The notes: generated by a model from the letters alone, not told the origin. A stretch of DNA of 64,000 nt from Lates calcarifer (GCF_001640805.2 NC_066837.1:23769804-23833803), one strand, 5' to 3'; counted from the stretch's first letter, positions 44,216 to 58,348 are shown. Translations and numbers: made by a program.

Positions 44216-46075
44216 TCAGTCTTCTCTGCTGTCCATGTTTTCTGCGGTCTGTTCTGCACTCTCTTCCCTCTTGGATGTTTCTACATCCTTCTTGGTACTG
44301 CAGGCCTTCTCCAGTGCCTCCAGCTCTCTGATTTTCTGGATTGGAGTTGTGACACAGCACAGGTTTCAGTGCGATTCAAGTGTTGTTTCAGTAAGGAAAA
44401 GGTTATGCCTTTTTTCTTTCAGTATGCATGGAATCTGAATCTGAATCTGCCCTTCAGGATATAATTATATTGTATCCTGAAGGGATACAATTTAGATTAG
44501 ATGTGAAGTTACAAAAAGCTTTTCCAAAATATAGTACGGCAAAATAGTGTGTAAACCATTGCTTTTTTACCTGGGATATTTCAGTGTTGATGATGTTGAT
44601 GTACTGCTTCTCCTGACCTAGAGAGGCCATATCTGCCAGAAACTGTCTTCTTTCCTCTATCTCATCCAGAACTATATATACATGCACAGGTTATTATTAG
44701 ACTTCTTTAAGTGGATATATTTAGTCAAACAGTTACAACATCATCTTGCTCTTATACAAAACATCTCAAGTGAAATGTGGTGTGTTTCTGTTCAGGTTAT
44801 AATGGGAATGTCTGTTTGTTTGTCACAGCCAGTTACTGTAACTTTTCTACATCATCTGTTTCTGTGCAGTTAGTCTCACCTTCCTGATACTGGTCTCTCT
44901 CCTCCATCACTTCTGGGTTCCTAGCATTTTGGGAAGATGCAGGTGTGGGCTCTTCTTGTCCTGTCGCCAATATGTTCTGAAGCCTCCTCTTCTCTTTCTC
45001 CAAGTCTCCTAGAGAAAGAGAAAAAAAGAGAGTGACAATATGATTGTATGATTCTCAAGATTCAGAAAATAAAGCTAAATTTACAACAGATTTAGTGACA
45101 AATTACCATACTGTAAATGTTTGCAATATAGGCCTGTTTTAACACAGTATATGCAGAACTAGTTTAAGTGCTGGCCTCAGAACATACTTGTGGGAGCGGG
45201 ACAGGAACTTTTCTCTCACATAGCTGTTCCCAGAACGACAAGATTCAGCGCTGCGTCTTTGAGGCTTGCCTGGCAGGCGTTTCTGGACAGACTTGGTGGT
45301 TTTAGGCTGCAGTGGGAGGTGGTGACGATGTCAGGTCAGAGGCAAGTGGCAAAGCTGCTCCGTCTGTGGAGGAAAGGTTTTTATTAAAAAACAAAAAACA
45401 AAAAAACAACAGTTTTAATGTGGCAATATAAAATGTAGTGATGCTAACTGGCTAAAATAATGTGTTAAAGGAGTAGTGCAGCACGCAAAGTAAATTCAAT
45501 GCTGATTGAGGATTTGTCTATTTTAATTAGTGCATTGCAAATGTGAATTAATGTAGGGACAGGAATCATCAGAATTATTATACCTTTGAGCTAAAATGTG
45601 ATATTTTGACAATATGTAATATTCTGAGTAATAAAATATGTGGTGGGTAGTTGATCACGTTGAAATATTTTTCAACAATATACTTTATAAAAATATGTAT
45701 ACATGATTATTACACTTGAGTATCTCCAAATGACCTCTCCCAAACCTTCATCCCAAGACTTACTTTTCAGACATTCATTGATCTGTTTTCTCTGGAGGTT
45801 GGTGAGTCTTGACTCCTGCATCATTACTGGGCAAAGGGAAGAACATGGTGAGAGAAACAGACAGCATAGTCCTATACAGAGGTAAACACTTCTATGAACC
45901 TGCACACACAGACTCTATTTGTGTATGTCCCATCCACACCTAACCACCCACACCAGAATATCAATAAGTGCATCATCTCACATCTCAGCATGTCCTGGGT
46001 CTCCTTGCTGTATGAGGTGGCCCTGGGGTTGTTCCACAGTCCCCCGCCAGCTCTACTTTGTGAAGAGGACTCCAT
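44216..46075 (-). CDS. c22orf23: UPF0193 (EVG1/C22orf23) homologue, 6 coding exons (frame breaks in exon 3)
   Basis: Exons on minus: 45982-46075, 45764-45826, 45188-45363, 44880-45008, 44571-44671 and 44216-44335; about 226 aa if two surplus bases in exon 3 are discounted (human C22orf23 is 217 aa). Recognised from MMQESRLTNLQRKQINECL (human MMKESKLTNIQQRH), DLEKEKRRLQNILATGQ and EERRQFLADMASLGQEKQY with EISQ. Function is not established. It is a small, charged, soluble-looking protein, and its promoter carries an RFX X-box, which suggests a ciliary or flagellar role (inference). Exon 3 is 176 nt where the flanking phases need 174, and its frame hits TAA after LPLASDLTSSPPPTAA; homology resumes one frame over (SYVREKF). 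The ATG at 46075 directly follows an AG acceptor, so a non-coding first exon near 46520-46610 is likely. Micall1 is its 22q13-type neighbour. Confidence 0.85.
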
Positions 46076-46504
46076 CTGCAACCTCAAAGACAAATAAAAT
46101 ACATTACCCACAATCCCTGGGGTTTAAGTAAACAGTGTATCCGATAAATTGTGAGCTACATTGTAGCTGTAATTTGGGAATTGAACCTATCTCTGAGCCT
46201 AGAGGCAGGCTGCAGTGATGATATCAATTAAAGACAAATCATGGAGCTCAATGACAGTTCCCTGAACATTATGTCAGTATAATGTGCAGAGATTTTCGGT
46301 TTCACAGCTCTGAGGCCACCATACAAATAAAACTTGGCGTGAAATATTGTCTTCAACAAAAACAGTCATGACCCCACAGCTTAATATTTGCGTGAATTTT
46401 AGCTTAGCTAAATACCGTTTTCATTAAATCTCTTGCTAGGTGGCTAACAAGAACAGCTGTATGTCAGAGGCGTCTGAAACTTATGATAACTAGAAATAGA
46501 AATA

Positions 46505-46640
46505 GAAAGAATTTACCGAAACACTTCTTTTTTTAGCAAAAGTCCTTCCTAAACACAACCAGCAGCGTCTTCTCCATTTAACTGAGTGCCGTTGCTATAG
46601 CAACCACCAAATAAAACTTGGCGTGTGTTAAGGCAACGTA
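46505..46640 (-). promoter_or_regulatory. C22orf23-homologue promoter with RFX X-box
   Basis: GTTGCTATAGCAAC at 46591-46604 is a perfect 14-base palindrome and fits the X-box bound by RFX factors (GTTGCY-N2-RGCAAC form). On the minus strand a GTAAAT donor near 46517 would close a short untranslated first exon that splices to the acceptor just before the ATG at 46075. Position and motif support this as the transcription start area; activity is inferred. Confidence 0.55.
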
Positions 46641-47769
46641 ATGATGAGATTTTTTTTTTTTTGGTTCCTAATTTCAAATCATTTTTAGACTACTTTCTGT
46701 CTTTAACGACGGACTATTCTAAAAACGGAGAGCTTCGCTGTGTCGTTTATTTGTTTTCCGTTTACTTGTTATTATTCCCCAAAGAAAGAGGTGCAGTGAC
46801 AATATATGGCCACTAGATGGAGCCAAAGACGGATTGATTGTTTGAGTTGACGCTTGATTACTTGCTATTAATGAGCAAAAAAAAAAAAAAAAAAAGTTTG
46901 TTACATTAACCATGAAGATTTAGCCACAGTCTAGACTACACATATCATTAAAGGAATATTATTAGGTAAGCAGGTGATATAAATGAAAATTTAAAATACA
47001 AGATTTATACAACTATAATGTTTCCATTTACCTTGCTGCCACATAAGGCCATTTTCCTCACAAGGTTCATTAAAGAACAATATCATATCATGAAGCCTGA
47101 AAGAAAAATTATGAGAAAGTTTTTGGTTTTTTTTTAAAAATTGGGCATGGAAATCAGGTGATCGCGTTAAGAAGAGCTTAAATAATGAATGAAATAATGA
47201 GGTTATGTATGCATAGCCTAAAAATATCAATTCTTCTCTGTCTCATACCAGTTTTCCAAATCATTTCACTTATATTTTATGGTATTTCTTCATCAATCAG
47301 TGTGTGTTGTATATAGGGTATGGCTAACACACACTACCTCTGCTTTTTGTCAGAGAGAGAGAGAGAGAAATTAACATGTTAGTCTAAAGCCTTTGGAAAT
47401 GAAGTCTCCTCCAACATCCAAAGCAGGCTGTAGATGAACTGGTGTAATGTGTTTAATGCCATAAAGATTCTGTTTTGTGACGCTATCAACCACTTACAAC
47501 CTGTGTAGAGGATGTCTTGTGTAGTCGTCACTCAGAGGGACAGAGAGTCTTTATCAGAGGTGGGCTAGTCATCAGGGATCAGCAGCAGTCAGAGGTCCGT
47601 TATCTCTGGGATGACAGCAGCCTGCCTCTGCCTTGTGTCAAAAGATAAACAGCAGCCAGAATATAATCACCTTTCACACACAGGTCTTCTCAGAAGTCAG
47701 AGCCACATGTCTTCACCGGGAAGACAAAGACCAATCTGTATATACATGCATATATGCATGTGTGTGGAG
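46641..47769. other. Intergenic sequence, no gene seen
   Basis: AT-rich sequence between the C22orf23-homologue promoter and the large inverted repeat. It contains an A run at 46877-46895, a short GA tract near 47352 and a weak CTCF-like site at 46810-46822. No coding signal or recognisable element. Confidence 0.5.
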
Positions 47770-49318
47770 TGTGTTGAAACTATTAGCAGCAATGGCTCAA
47801 TAAATAGGATAAAGTTTTTACAGACTTAAAACCAGAATCATGAAATGCACTGGTGTGTTTGTTCATGACATATATCAGTCTAGACTACTTTCATCAACTA
47901 TATTTGTTTCTTTAATCTACTCACATTGAAATGTCTGTACGAAGTTCTATAATAAAAGCTTATTTCTGATCACTGTTTAAATGAACATTACACATATTCA
48001 AACATGTTTCTGTCAATGCTTCACACATCACATTATACAAAATGTCCACACACTTCAATATACATGCACCAACACACACTGCACTCTGTTCCAAAGCATG
48101 CTTCATTAGATGGTGGCCATTCAGCAATGACCTGTTTACTTGTGAATGGAAAATAGTGAGGACTCACGAGGCTGCACTGTTAAGTGTTAATTTTGCAGCA
48201 TTTTATAAAACTACATTTTGTAATAGCTTGTTGGAAGCAAATGAACGTTTAGATGTTATTCTTCAGCTTTTTGTTATTTTCAGGTGCAGCTAATTACTGC
48301 AGAAACCTTACATGTTTTCCTAACCTTTTTTATTTCTATTATTCTTATGTTTTCCTAAAGAAAAATATGTATTTTTGCGTTCATTATCTGTTATTATTAC
48401 TGTTTATAATAACCTACTCTAACCTAACACTCAAGGATTTACAAGTCAAGTTTAAAATTCCCCCTTATTATCTCTTACTTTGCCCATATTATTTTATAAT
48501 CTCACATTTTTCCCATCTACAAAATAAAGCTACCTTTCCTTTCATATCTGCCAGTGACAAACCTAGACAGGATGTTTGATGTTGTGTTTATCATCATAAT
48601 TAACCATACTCTACCAGAGCCTCAGTGACCACTTTCTTCCTCCACGATCTGTTGGCAGTCAAATCCAGTGCATCTCTGGTAGTGAGCTGTTCCACTTTTT
48701 GTATTTAAACATACACAGAAATGTTTAAAGGAAGCACTCCTGCCATGCACTTTACTTCAAATCATTTAAAATGTTTGATTTCATCCTCATTATGAAATTA
48801 TACTATTTACTAATTCTTACTAATTATACATATTATAATATGCAACACTGCAGCCTCATGAGTCCTCACTATTTTCAATTCACAAGTAAACAGGTCATTG
48901 GTCATTATCAGATGACTGGCCACTATCTAATGAAGCATGCTTTGGCGCAGAGCGCAGAGCGCAGAGCGCAGTGTTGGTGCACATATGTTGAAGTGTGTGG
49001 ACAATTTATATTAGCATGATGAAGCATTGCCATAAACATGTTTGAATACATGTAATTATTTATATATTTATATATATTATTAAATATACATATTATTAAT
49101 ATATTAATAAAACAGTGATGAGCTTTGTTACAGAGCTACTTACAGACATTTTATGTGAGTAGATTAAAGAAACAAATACTAGTTGATAAAAGTAGTCAGG
49201 TAAGCAGACTGATATATGTCATGAACAAACACACCAGTGCATTTCATGATTCTGGTTTTAAGTCTGTTAAAACTTTGTCCTGTTTACTGAACCATTACTG
49301 CTAATAGTTTTAACACAC
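47770..49318. repeat. Large inverted repeat (foldback element) upstream of klf1
   Basis: The left arm (47770-48182) and right arm (48844-49318) are reverse complements with interruptions. Shared blocks include GTGTGTTGAAACTATTAGCAG, CTTAAAACCAGAATCATGAA, TGCACTGGTGTGTTTGTTCA, TGACATATATCAGTCT, TTTGTTTCTTTAATCTACTC, TTCAAACATGTTT, TGTCCACACACTTCAA, AAAGCATGCTTCATTAGAT and GACCTGTTTACTTGTGAAT. The spacer is about 660 bp with no coding signal. The right arm carries extra AT-rich and 7-bp-repeat insertions. It could be a foldback-type DNA transposon or a local inverted duplication. Confidence 0.85.
48946..48974. repeat. Short tandem repeat, 7-bp unit (GCGCAGA), about four copies
   Basis: Four near-perfect copies of a GC-rich heptamer interrupt the right arm of the inverted repeat; the left arm has about one copy at the matching place. 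The expansion is therefore arm-specific and later than the inverted duplication. Confidence 0.75.
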
Positions 49319-49439
49319 ATTCTCATTAGTTTGCATTTTCCTGTGTGACATTGCAACTACAGACATAACCTTTGTTATGTAAATTTTGTTTGAAATATTC
49401 TTTTTTTTGGCTCTGAATCCCACAGAACAGGAAGACAGT

Positions 49440-49876
49440 GAGCTGAGGTGAGATAGTTTCTTGGTGATTGTAAATGAACTGTCTTAAAGCATAAAGATGA
49501 GTATCCAGCTAAGAAACTCTCACTTTATGCTCCACCTCCTAACGGTCAAAACCTACATGAAAAAGAGAGATTTGAAGTGAGACGCACAGCTGACAGAGAT
49601 AGACAAGCCAGAGGAGGGAGAGATAGCAGGGGAGGAATGGAGCAAAGGAGGCAGCTTTAACAAACTGTTGCTGAGGTCTTTTTAAGCACTGAGTGGACTG
49701 TAACCAGCCTGGTGAGCTGGGGGGTTTAAGGTTTTTCTGTTAGCTGAGGGTAAGACGGTCATGTAAAAAAAAAAAAAAAAAGACAGAAAGAAAGAAAGAA
49801 AAAACAGAAAAAGCAAAAAGAAGAGTGAAACTTTACTATTTTAAAACTGTCAACCAATGTCACATCAAAGTGCTTG
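49440..49876 (+). promoter_or_regulatory. klf1 promoter and 5' UTR region with three GATA motifs
   Basis: AGATAG (WGATAR) occurs on the plus strand at 49451-49456, 49597-49602 and 49621-49626. A CAGCTG E-box at 49588-49593 lies next to the second. A TTTTTAAG element near 49679 could serve as a weak TATA-like site. GATA and E-box control would fit an erythroid KLF gene, but binding is inferred. Confidence 0.5.
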
Positions 49877-52104
<2,228 letters not shown>

Positions 52105-53720
52105 AGCTCACACACACACATACATACACAGACACACAGACACAGACACACACACACACACACACACACACCCCACTGGCATTTAAACAATGAAATTTAA
52201 CAGCAGGCAACTTACACTGACTTGGGTACTCTTTGAATTTGAACCCTAAGCAGTACACTGAGTGTTAACTTGAACACTGTGCTTGATTATCTGGCTAGTA
52301 AATAAAACAGGCTGACAGATTAAGCAGTGAAAACTGACAACACAACCAGTGGTAGGTTGACATCACAAATCACCGGGCACAAGAGGAAGTTTGATGTTGC
52401 TGATAATTGTGAGTCCGTTTTTGGTTTATTTCAAAACAGATGTGACACATCTAATTCAAAAGCCTTCAATGCATGGAATTCTCTTTTTAACAAGAAATAA
52501 TTGATATCCACTACTTAAAAAATCAACACCAGAGAGAACAATTTAAGAGTACTCCACCAAATTAGCCTTGTACTTAGTCAGACTCATTAAGCATCATTTT
52601 AAAAAAGTATCAAAACTGATGCAGCTGAAAGAGAGATATCGTGGCATTGCACTTACATCACCCACAGTGCTACTCGGTCACCAACAGTTTGGTCAGTGAT
52701 TCAGGTGTGTTATGCTAGCAGCAGCTAATGTAGCCTTGACACTCTAGCCTCAAGCAGAGAGGTTTATGCAACTTTTTCACATATGTAGTTGTACTCTGTG
52801 AGGCCTGTAACAGGCTCTAATGTGTACAATCGTCACACTTCTTTAATGCCACAGTTTAGGTTTGTTTTTAATAAATTCTAGTTTAGATTACATGAAGTCA
52901 AATTAGTTACTTGGACATCAGTAAGACACATTGTTAGAGACTAAGACCTTGAGGACCTACTGGTGTAAAGATTTCCCTGTCCTTAAACCCTAACCATCAC
53001 CGCTTCATGTCAACCCTCACAACCAAAGTTACAGTTAAATCTAGTTGTAATCCTAACACCAAGACTTAGTCCTCACTCGGCTGGCCAAAAATTGTCTGAA
53101 GTCCAGTCCAAGAAAACACACCCATAATGTAAAGTTTGCATGCTTTTAGCAATAAGGGCCACCTAGACAAACACTGTACATACTACAGGCATGAAGACAG
53201 TGGACTTAAACACTAACAGAAGACCTACCATGAAATATGTATAACATAGGTTATAACAATGCATCTAGTAGGAAGACATGACTCACTTAACAAAGTCATG
53301 GTTGCTTGGCTGCATTACCGCTGGGATGATCTGATATCTTTGTCTGATTTCCCTTTCAAGTAAGAACTTCACTACCATTACTATGGTAATAATGATTGTA
53401 ACTTTAAGGATATGATTGTAAATGTACGTTGTGTATTTTTGTCATCTGACTTTATGTTTGTCTGTTTGGAGAATTTTAATTTAAGAAAAACATGTACGCG
53501 AAGAACTCAAATCTGTAAATAATCTGCATCTTTCTCAGTTGTTTGTAATCATCTACAAATAAGCAACGTATTTATTGATATGATCTTTTATATCAACAGA
53601 AGATACTATATTATTGTATGATGTTTTTCTATTCTCACAGGAGTGCTTTAAAGTCTTTTAATTGTTGCTATCAATTTCATAATTCCAGTAAAGACCTCAT
53701 ATGCTGTAAAACTGTCTCTT
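52105..53720 (+). other. klf1 3' UTR and downstream flank
   Basis: AATAAA signals occur at 52301-52306 and 52870-52875, so the 3' UTR probably ends at one of these; a longer form up to about 53700 is possible. No other coding sequence is recognisable. Confidence 0.45.
52108..52172. repeat. (CA)n microsatellite at start of klf1 3' UTR
   Basis: Imperfect CA/GACA tract beginning four bases after the klf1 stop codon; a likely length-variable element within the 3' UTR. Confidence 0.9.
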
Positions 53721-54502
53721 GGTGTCATGTGATTTATTCAAGTGGCTCATATTGAGTAAATCAATATGAAATCAATATCTAAAAATATAAATAAGTCGAA
53801 AAATATGCAGATTGAAAGTGTAATGTCAACCTTTGGCCTTTAGGTGGCGGTCTTTTGTTATTATGCCAACGTTTATGCTTGCAGGCTGGTATTAGCAGGT
53901 TGTTGGCAGCTGGATCTGCAGTGTTTCTAATCTGGGCGAGGGTGAGGTTAGGATGAGAATCTGTTTATGTAACTCAGCACTCACTGATTCATCCTGATTA
54001 TGTCAGATGATGAAGATCGTCATCACATTATGGAGCTCCCCCTCTCTGTACAGACACATGAACAGGCATGTACAGCCTCTAGAAAGGCAAAAACACGGAA
54101 TAGCAAACACAATTACACGGCCACTTGCTAACATTTACAACACATGCTTATACACACACATAGAATTGCATGCTTTTGAGAACAACGCTTGAATAACCAG
54201 AGGTAATTAAATTTTTTTAATTAAAGAAAATCACAATATACAGTTTAATACCCACAAGAGTAAACTGCTTGGTGTTTAAATACCACTTCCACCATCAAGA
54301 CAGGGTAATTTGCAGTTTGCTTTTAAATTTTAACATTAAGTTCAATTAAATCCCAATGAAGTGGGCTAACCTAACCAGCCTGTGAAACCAGGAATATGTC
54401 ATCCAGGTAATGTCATCTTGGACTTGTGACTTAAAAAGCTTGTGTTTTATATATATACTTTATGTAGGTAATTTGTGATATTTTCATGAGTATTCTCTTA
54501 TG

Positions 54503-54605
54503 TGCACTGTTGCCTCACAGCAAGAAGGTTCCAGGTTTGAACCCTGGTTTGCCCAGGCTTCCTCCCACAGTCCAAAACATGCAGGTTAGGTTAATTAGTG
54601 ATGGA
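54503..54605 (+). repeat. Fragment of a common fish dispersed repeat
   Basis: Contains CACTGTTGCCTCACAGCAAG, GGTTCCAGGTTTGAACCC and CTTCCTCCCACAGTCCAAAA with CATGCAGGTTAGGTTAATT, a well-known set of phrases from a very abundant teleost repeat. The middle is deleted relative to the usual form. The family name is not assigned. Confidence 0.65.
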
Positions 54606-54620
54606 TGGATATATATACAT

Positions 54621-55488
54621 CAGGCTTTGATATACACATGGGAAATACAGCTGATCCAAAATGCTGCAGCATGATTACTGACAGGAACTAGGAAAAGAGA
54701 CCATATTTCTCCTGTGTTAACCTCTCTACATTGGCTCCCAGTCAAATCCAGAATAGAATTCAAAATCCTCCTCCTCACGTACAAAGCCTTTAATGGTCAG
54801 GCTCCATCTACCTTAAAGATCTCATAGTCCCCTACAATCCCACTAGGACACTGCGCTCCCAGAATGCTGGTTTACTGGTGGTTCCCAGAGTCGAGTGGGA
54901 GGCAGAGCCTTCAGTTATCAGGCTCCTTTACTGTGGAACCTTCTCCCAGTTTCTGTCCGGGAGGCAGACACCCTCTGTACTGTAAGAGTAGGCTTACAAC
55001 TTTCCTCTTAGATAAAGCTTATAGTTAGGGTTGGCTCGGGCTTGAACCATCTCGTAGTTATGCTGCAATAGGCCTAGACTACCGGGAAATCTCCCATGAT
55101 GTGCTGAGCTCTCTCTCTCTCCTCTCTCTCTCTCTCTCCACAGTATGGATTCATATCCCATAAATACATGTTACTAACTCAATATCTCCCCTTTCCTGTA
55201 GTATTGTGCTCTTCCGCCTCTCTCTCCTCTTCTATAATTAGAAATTACTTATACTGCTATTAGTTTTAGTACTACGTTAGCAGTTAATACTTTAATTATT
55301 ACTATTATCATTGCTACTACTGTATTATTGGCATCACCTTACATTTTATATGGAACCAGTGTTATGCTATGTTCTTCTCCCACTATTCTCTGCTGGTCTA
55401 GACCTGCTCTATATGAAAAGTGCCTTGAGATGACTTTTGTTGTGATATGGCACTATATAAATAAAATTGAATTCAATTGAATTGAAAT
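54621..55488 (+). mobile_element. 5'-truncated L2-type (Maui-like) LINE
   Basis: Degenerate plus-strand coding of the reverse transcriptase C-terminal end: LIQNAAA, TSLHWLPVKSRIEFKILL, TYKAFNGQAPS and RTLRSQNAGLLVVPRV. It is followed by the 3' UTR and the typical terminus CTATATAAATAAAATTGAAT with ATTGAA repeats. Frames are broken and the 5' part of the element is absent, so it is inactive. A CT tract lies at 55109-55139. Confidence 0.85.
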
Positions 55489-57221
55489 GTAGGGTCCAGT
55501 ATTAGGGACATATTAGGGACTAGAAGTCAAAATATGTCAGACAAATATGTTAGGGATAGCCTCTTTAAAATTTCCAACAGGTGTTATAGTAATAGATCTT
55601 AATGAGTTGCAGCAGGTTTAATGGAGTTTTATTTATACTTAGGCCAGAGGAAGGTTTAGTGGACTGGTTTAAAGATACAGCAATTAATCTCTATTTGGCA
55701 TGGCAATGAACTCCACTCCAAGTTTCCTTTTTTGTGTACTATCATGGCTATGATTGGATTACTAAACCTGCCCATCCAGGATGGCATTATAACAGGTGAA
55801 CAGAGACATGAGCCAGTAACAGCATCACTGCACACACACATATCAGCAACATTTGAGTGCCCTGCAGAAGTAATGTTGATAATTATGGTGCTGCAGATAT
55901 ACCTCTTGGCCATTAATAATGTTATCCACTGAGACTGTGCTCACATAGCAAGATAATCCACATCAGAAGATAAATCCACAACACTTCACTAACAGGTTAG
56001 AGATGGTCATGAGGTTCCGTCTGCAGTGCGAGTTTATTTTAGTGCAGCGTTCAAGGGTGCGTAATTTGGGATTTAGAGGTGACACGAGGACAGAGGCAGA
56101 CAGAGTTCTGACCTGTTGTGCCCCGAAAAGAACAAACAACCAAACTCTCAAAACAAATCCTCTCTCTTTTCTTCCACTTTCTAATTCCTCCTTTCTTGTT
56201 TACATCCTACAATACTGCTAAAGGGGGTATTATGCAGGCATTATGTATTCACAGCATGGCTGAAGTCTTAACAGTCTAAACAAGCAGAACAAGAGATTAA
56301 ATATTTTGCCAGAACGATATTGTGGTCTGACCAGAGGGCAGCAGCAGCTTAACAGGTGAAAGTTTAGAACGTCATTATAACAATGTTTGTGACCAGGCCA
56401 AGGCTTTAAGTGAGGATAACATGCTATAAACAATTCCAATAATGCAATGTTAATGTATTTGGTTTCTTTTTGCAAATGACTGTTCCGTAAAGTTGTAAGT
56501 TTCATTTTCTGTAAATGCCCAAGGCACAATGTAAAATAATTAATAGGAAAAGCTAATTAACCCACTTAATTTGACTGGTTTATTAGAGAGAAATATTTCC
56601 CTCCTCCCTGCCATTCACAGATTCAGTGGGGTGAACCATTTTTCATCAGCATGGAAACATAGATGAAAACTTGAATGTTGAGCAGCTGAGGGAAGGTTTA
56701 CTGAGGACAGATGTGTAATTAAATTCTCTCTCTCTTCCTTGTTTTCCTCTTTAGAGAAATGCAGATTAATCAGTCCCTGTGTTTGAGTTTTCCCAGTGGA
56801 GAGGAGATTTCAGGACACTGGTTCACTCATAAAGAAAGAAAGAGAAAGTTGGCAGTGATGAAACAGTGGTCATATCTACTCCTAATGGTAATAATGCTAA
56901 TAAAATAGCAAAAATGACATGATTTCATGTTTGGAATGCATTTAGAATTTTATAAATACTACAGAGAAGTGACAAAGTAATTTGAGAAGCTTTAAAAACT
57001 TAACTCATGCCACGTATTAGGCTGTCAGGTGATTTCATTTCCTCATTTACTAGTTACTGCATGAACAACAGGTTTTTTGTGTTTACTTTTCCATGAACTC
57101 TGTGGTCTGAAGTCATAAAATAGCTAATTTAATCAGTGGAGAAAATACTTTAAACCCTTAAAAATACATTTTTATGGATGCATATGAAAATATGTCATTC
57201 AAGGCTTGACATTTAAAGGGG
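55489..57221. other. Anonymous intergenic sequence
   Basis: AT-rich, no coding pattern, no clear repeat family. Open frames here are short and show no recognisable protein family. Confidence 0.45.
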
Positions 57222-57379
57222 CTATTTTAAGTTTTGTAGTGTTGATGGCTACCTGCTAAAAACTTAAGCCATTGTTATACAATACAAGAGGTTAGAATAC
57301 ACCCTCTGAGCAGTGCTTCTTCAGGGCAGTATGGACACTACACTGAGATTCTTTTGGAAATTGATGAGAAAGGCCAGCT

Positions 57380-57510
57380 TGGGCTGAGGCTAGCTGGTTA
57401 GCATGCTAACTTCAGTAGAAGAAAAGACATGATATAGAACAGGAAGTAAAACATTGCGGTTTCTTTCTACTGCTGGGGACAGCTCTTGGCCAGTGCAAGA
57501 AGGAAATTTG
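57380..57510 (+). repeat. Second copy of the dispersed repeat seen in ntan1
   Basis: Contains GGCTAGCTGGTTAGCATGCT followed later by GGGGACAGCTCTTGGCC, the reverse complement order of 6385-6585. The copies are on opposite strands and about 51 kb apart. Confidence 0.5.
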
Positions 57511-58348
57511 ATTCTGAACTTGCAACATTTTATCTAGACTTCTTGCTATGAAGCTAACAGTGGCGATGTAAGGATGGCAAATCTTACAAATAGCTGCTTC
57601 AAACAGCTATCATGAATTTTAAAATAAAAACCATTACCTAAACAATGTAGTCAATTCTACACAAACATGTCCTTTAATTTTACTCCGTCCCCGTCCTGCG
57701 GACAAAGACATACTCTCGTATTCTATGAGTGGTGACACTGTGTGACCTCAGAAAAACAAGTGTTACTAAAAAGAAGAAGGGATATTTTTTATGCAGATGA
57801 GCCACCTCAGTTCACCAGACAAAAATCTGCACACATGCAGTCAAAGAGAAACACACACTTAGACACCATTCAGTGTACAGAGTATTGTAGCATTAATATT
57901 TTAGGAGCTCTGTCTCTCAGTGAGGGTCTATAAATGGACTTTCTCTGCATTATTAAACCCTGCTGCTTTAGGACAGCACTGATACCAGTCCTCAAATTGA
58001 GATATCTGTCCACATTTGAATTTTGTTGGGGTTACGTGTTCATGGACAGAGCCAAACTGGCAACCCTCCATGTGGTAGGAGAGATAAGGATTTCTAAATG
58101 CAGATAGAGTTGCGCAGCATGATAAGTTCTCTCTCTTGGCTTAACTAATACAATGTACATTACTGTCAGTTACTATGCATGTGTGGAATTATTGACTGAA
58201 CTTTGTTTGCGATTACGCAACCTCACATAATAGCAATCTTGGCCTGATGTCCAAAAACAGGATGAGGATTAAAGCAGTGAAAGCTGCTGCAGTAGTGAGA
58301 CTGTTGAGAGGGATTGTGAGTCCAAGTGGATCGAGGGATGTAAAAAGC

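Noticed and set aside
48253..48579. 108-codon frame inside the inverted-repeat spacer
   Set aside because: Phe/Leu/Tyr-rich translation of T-rich DNA with no family match; considered chance.
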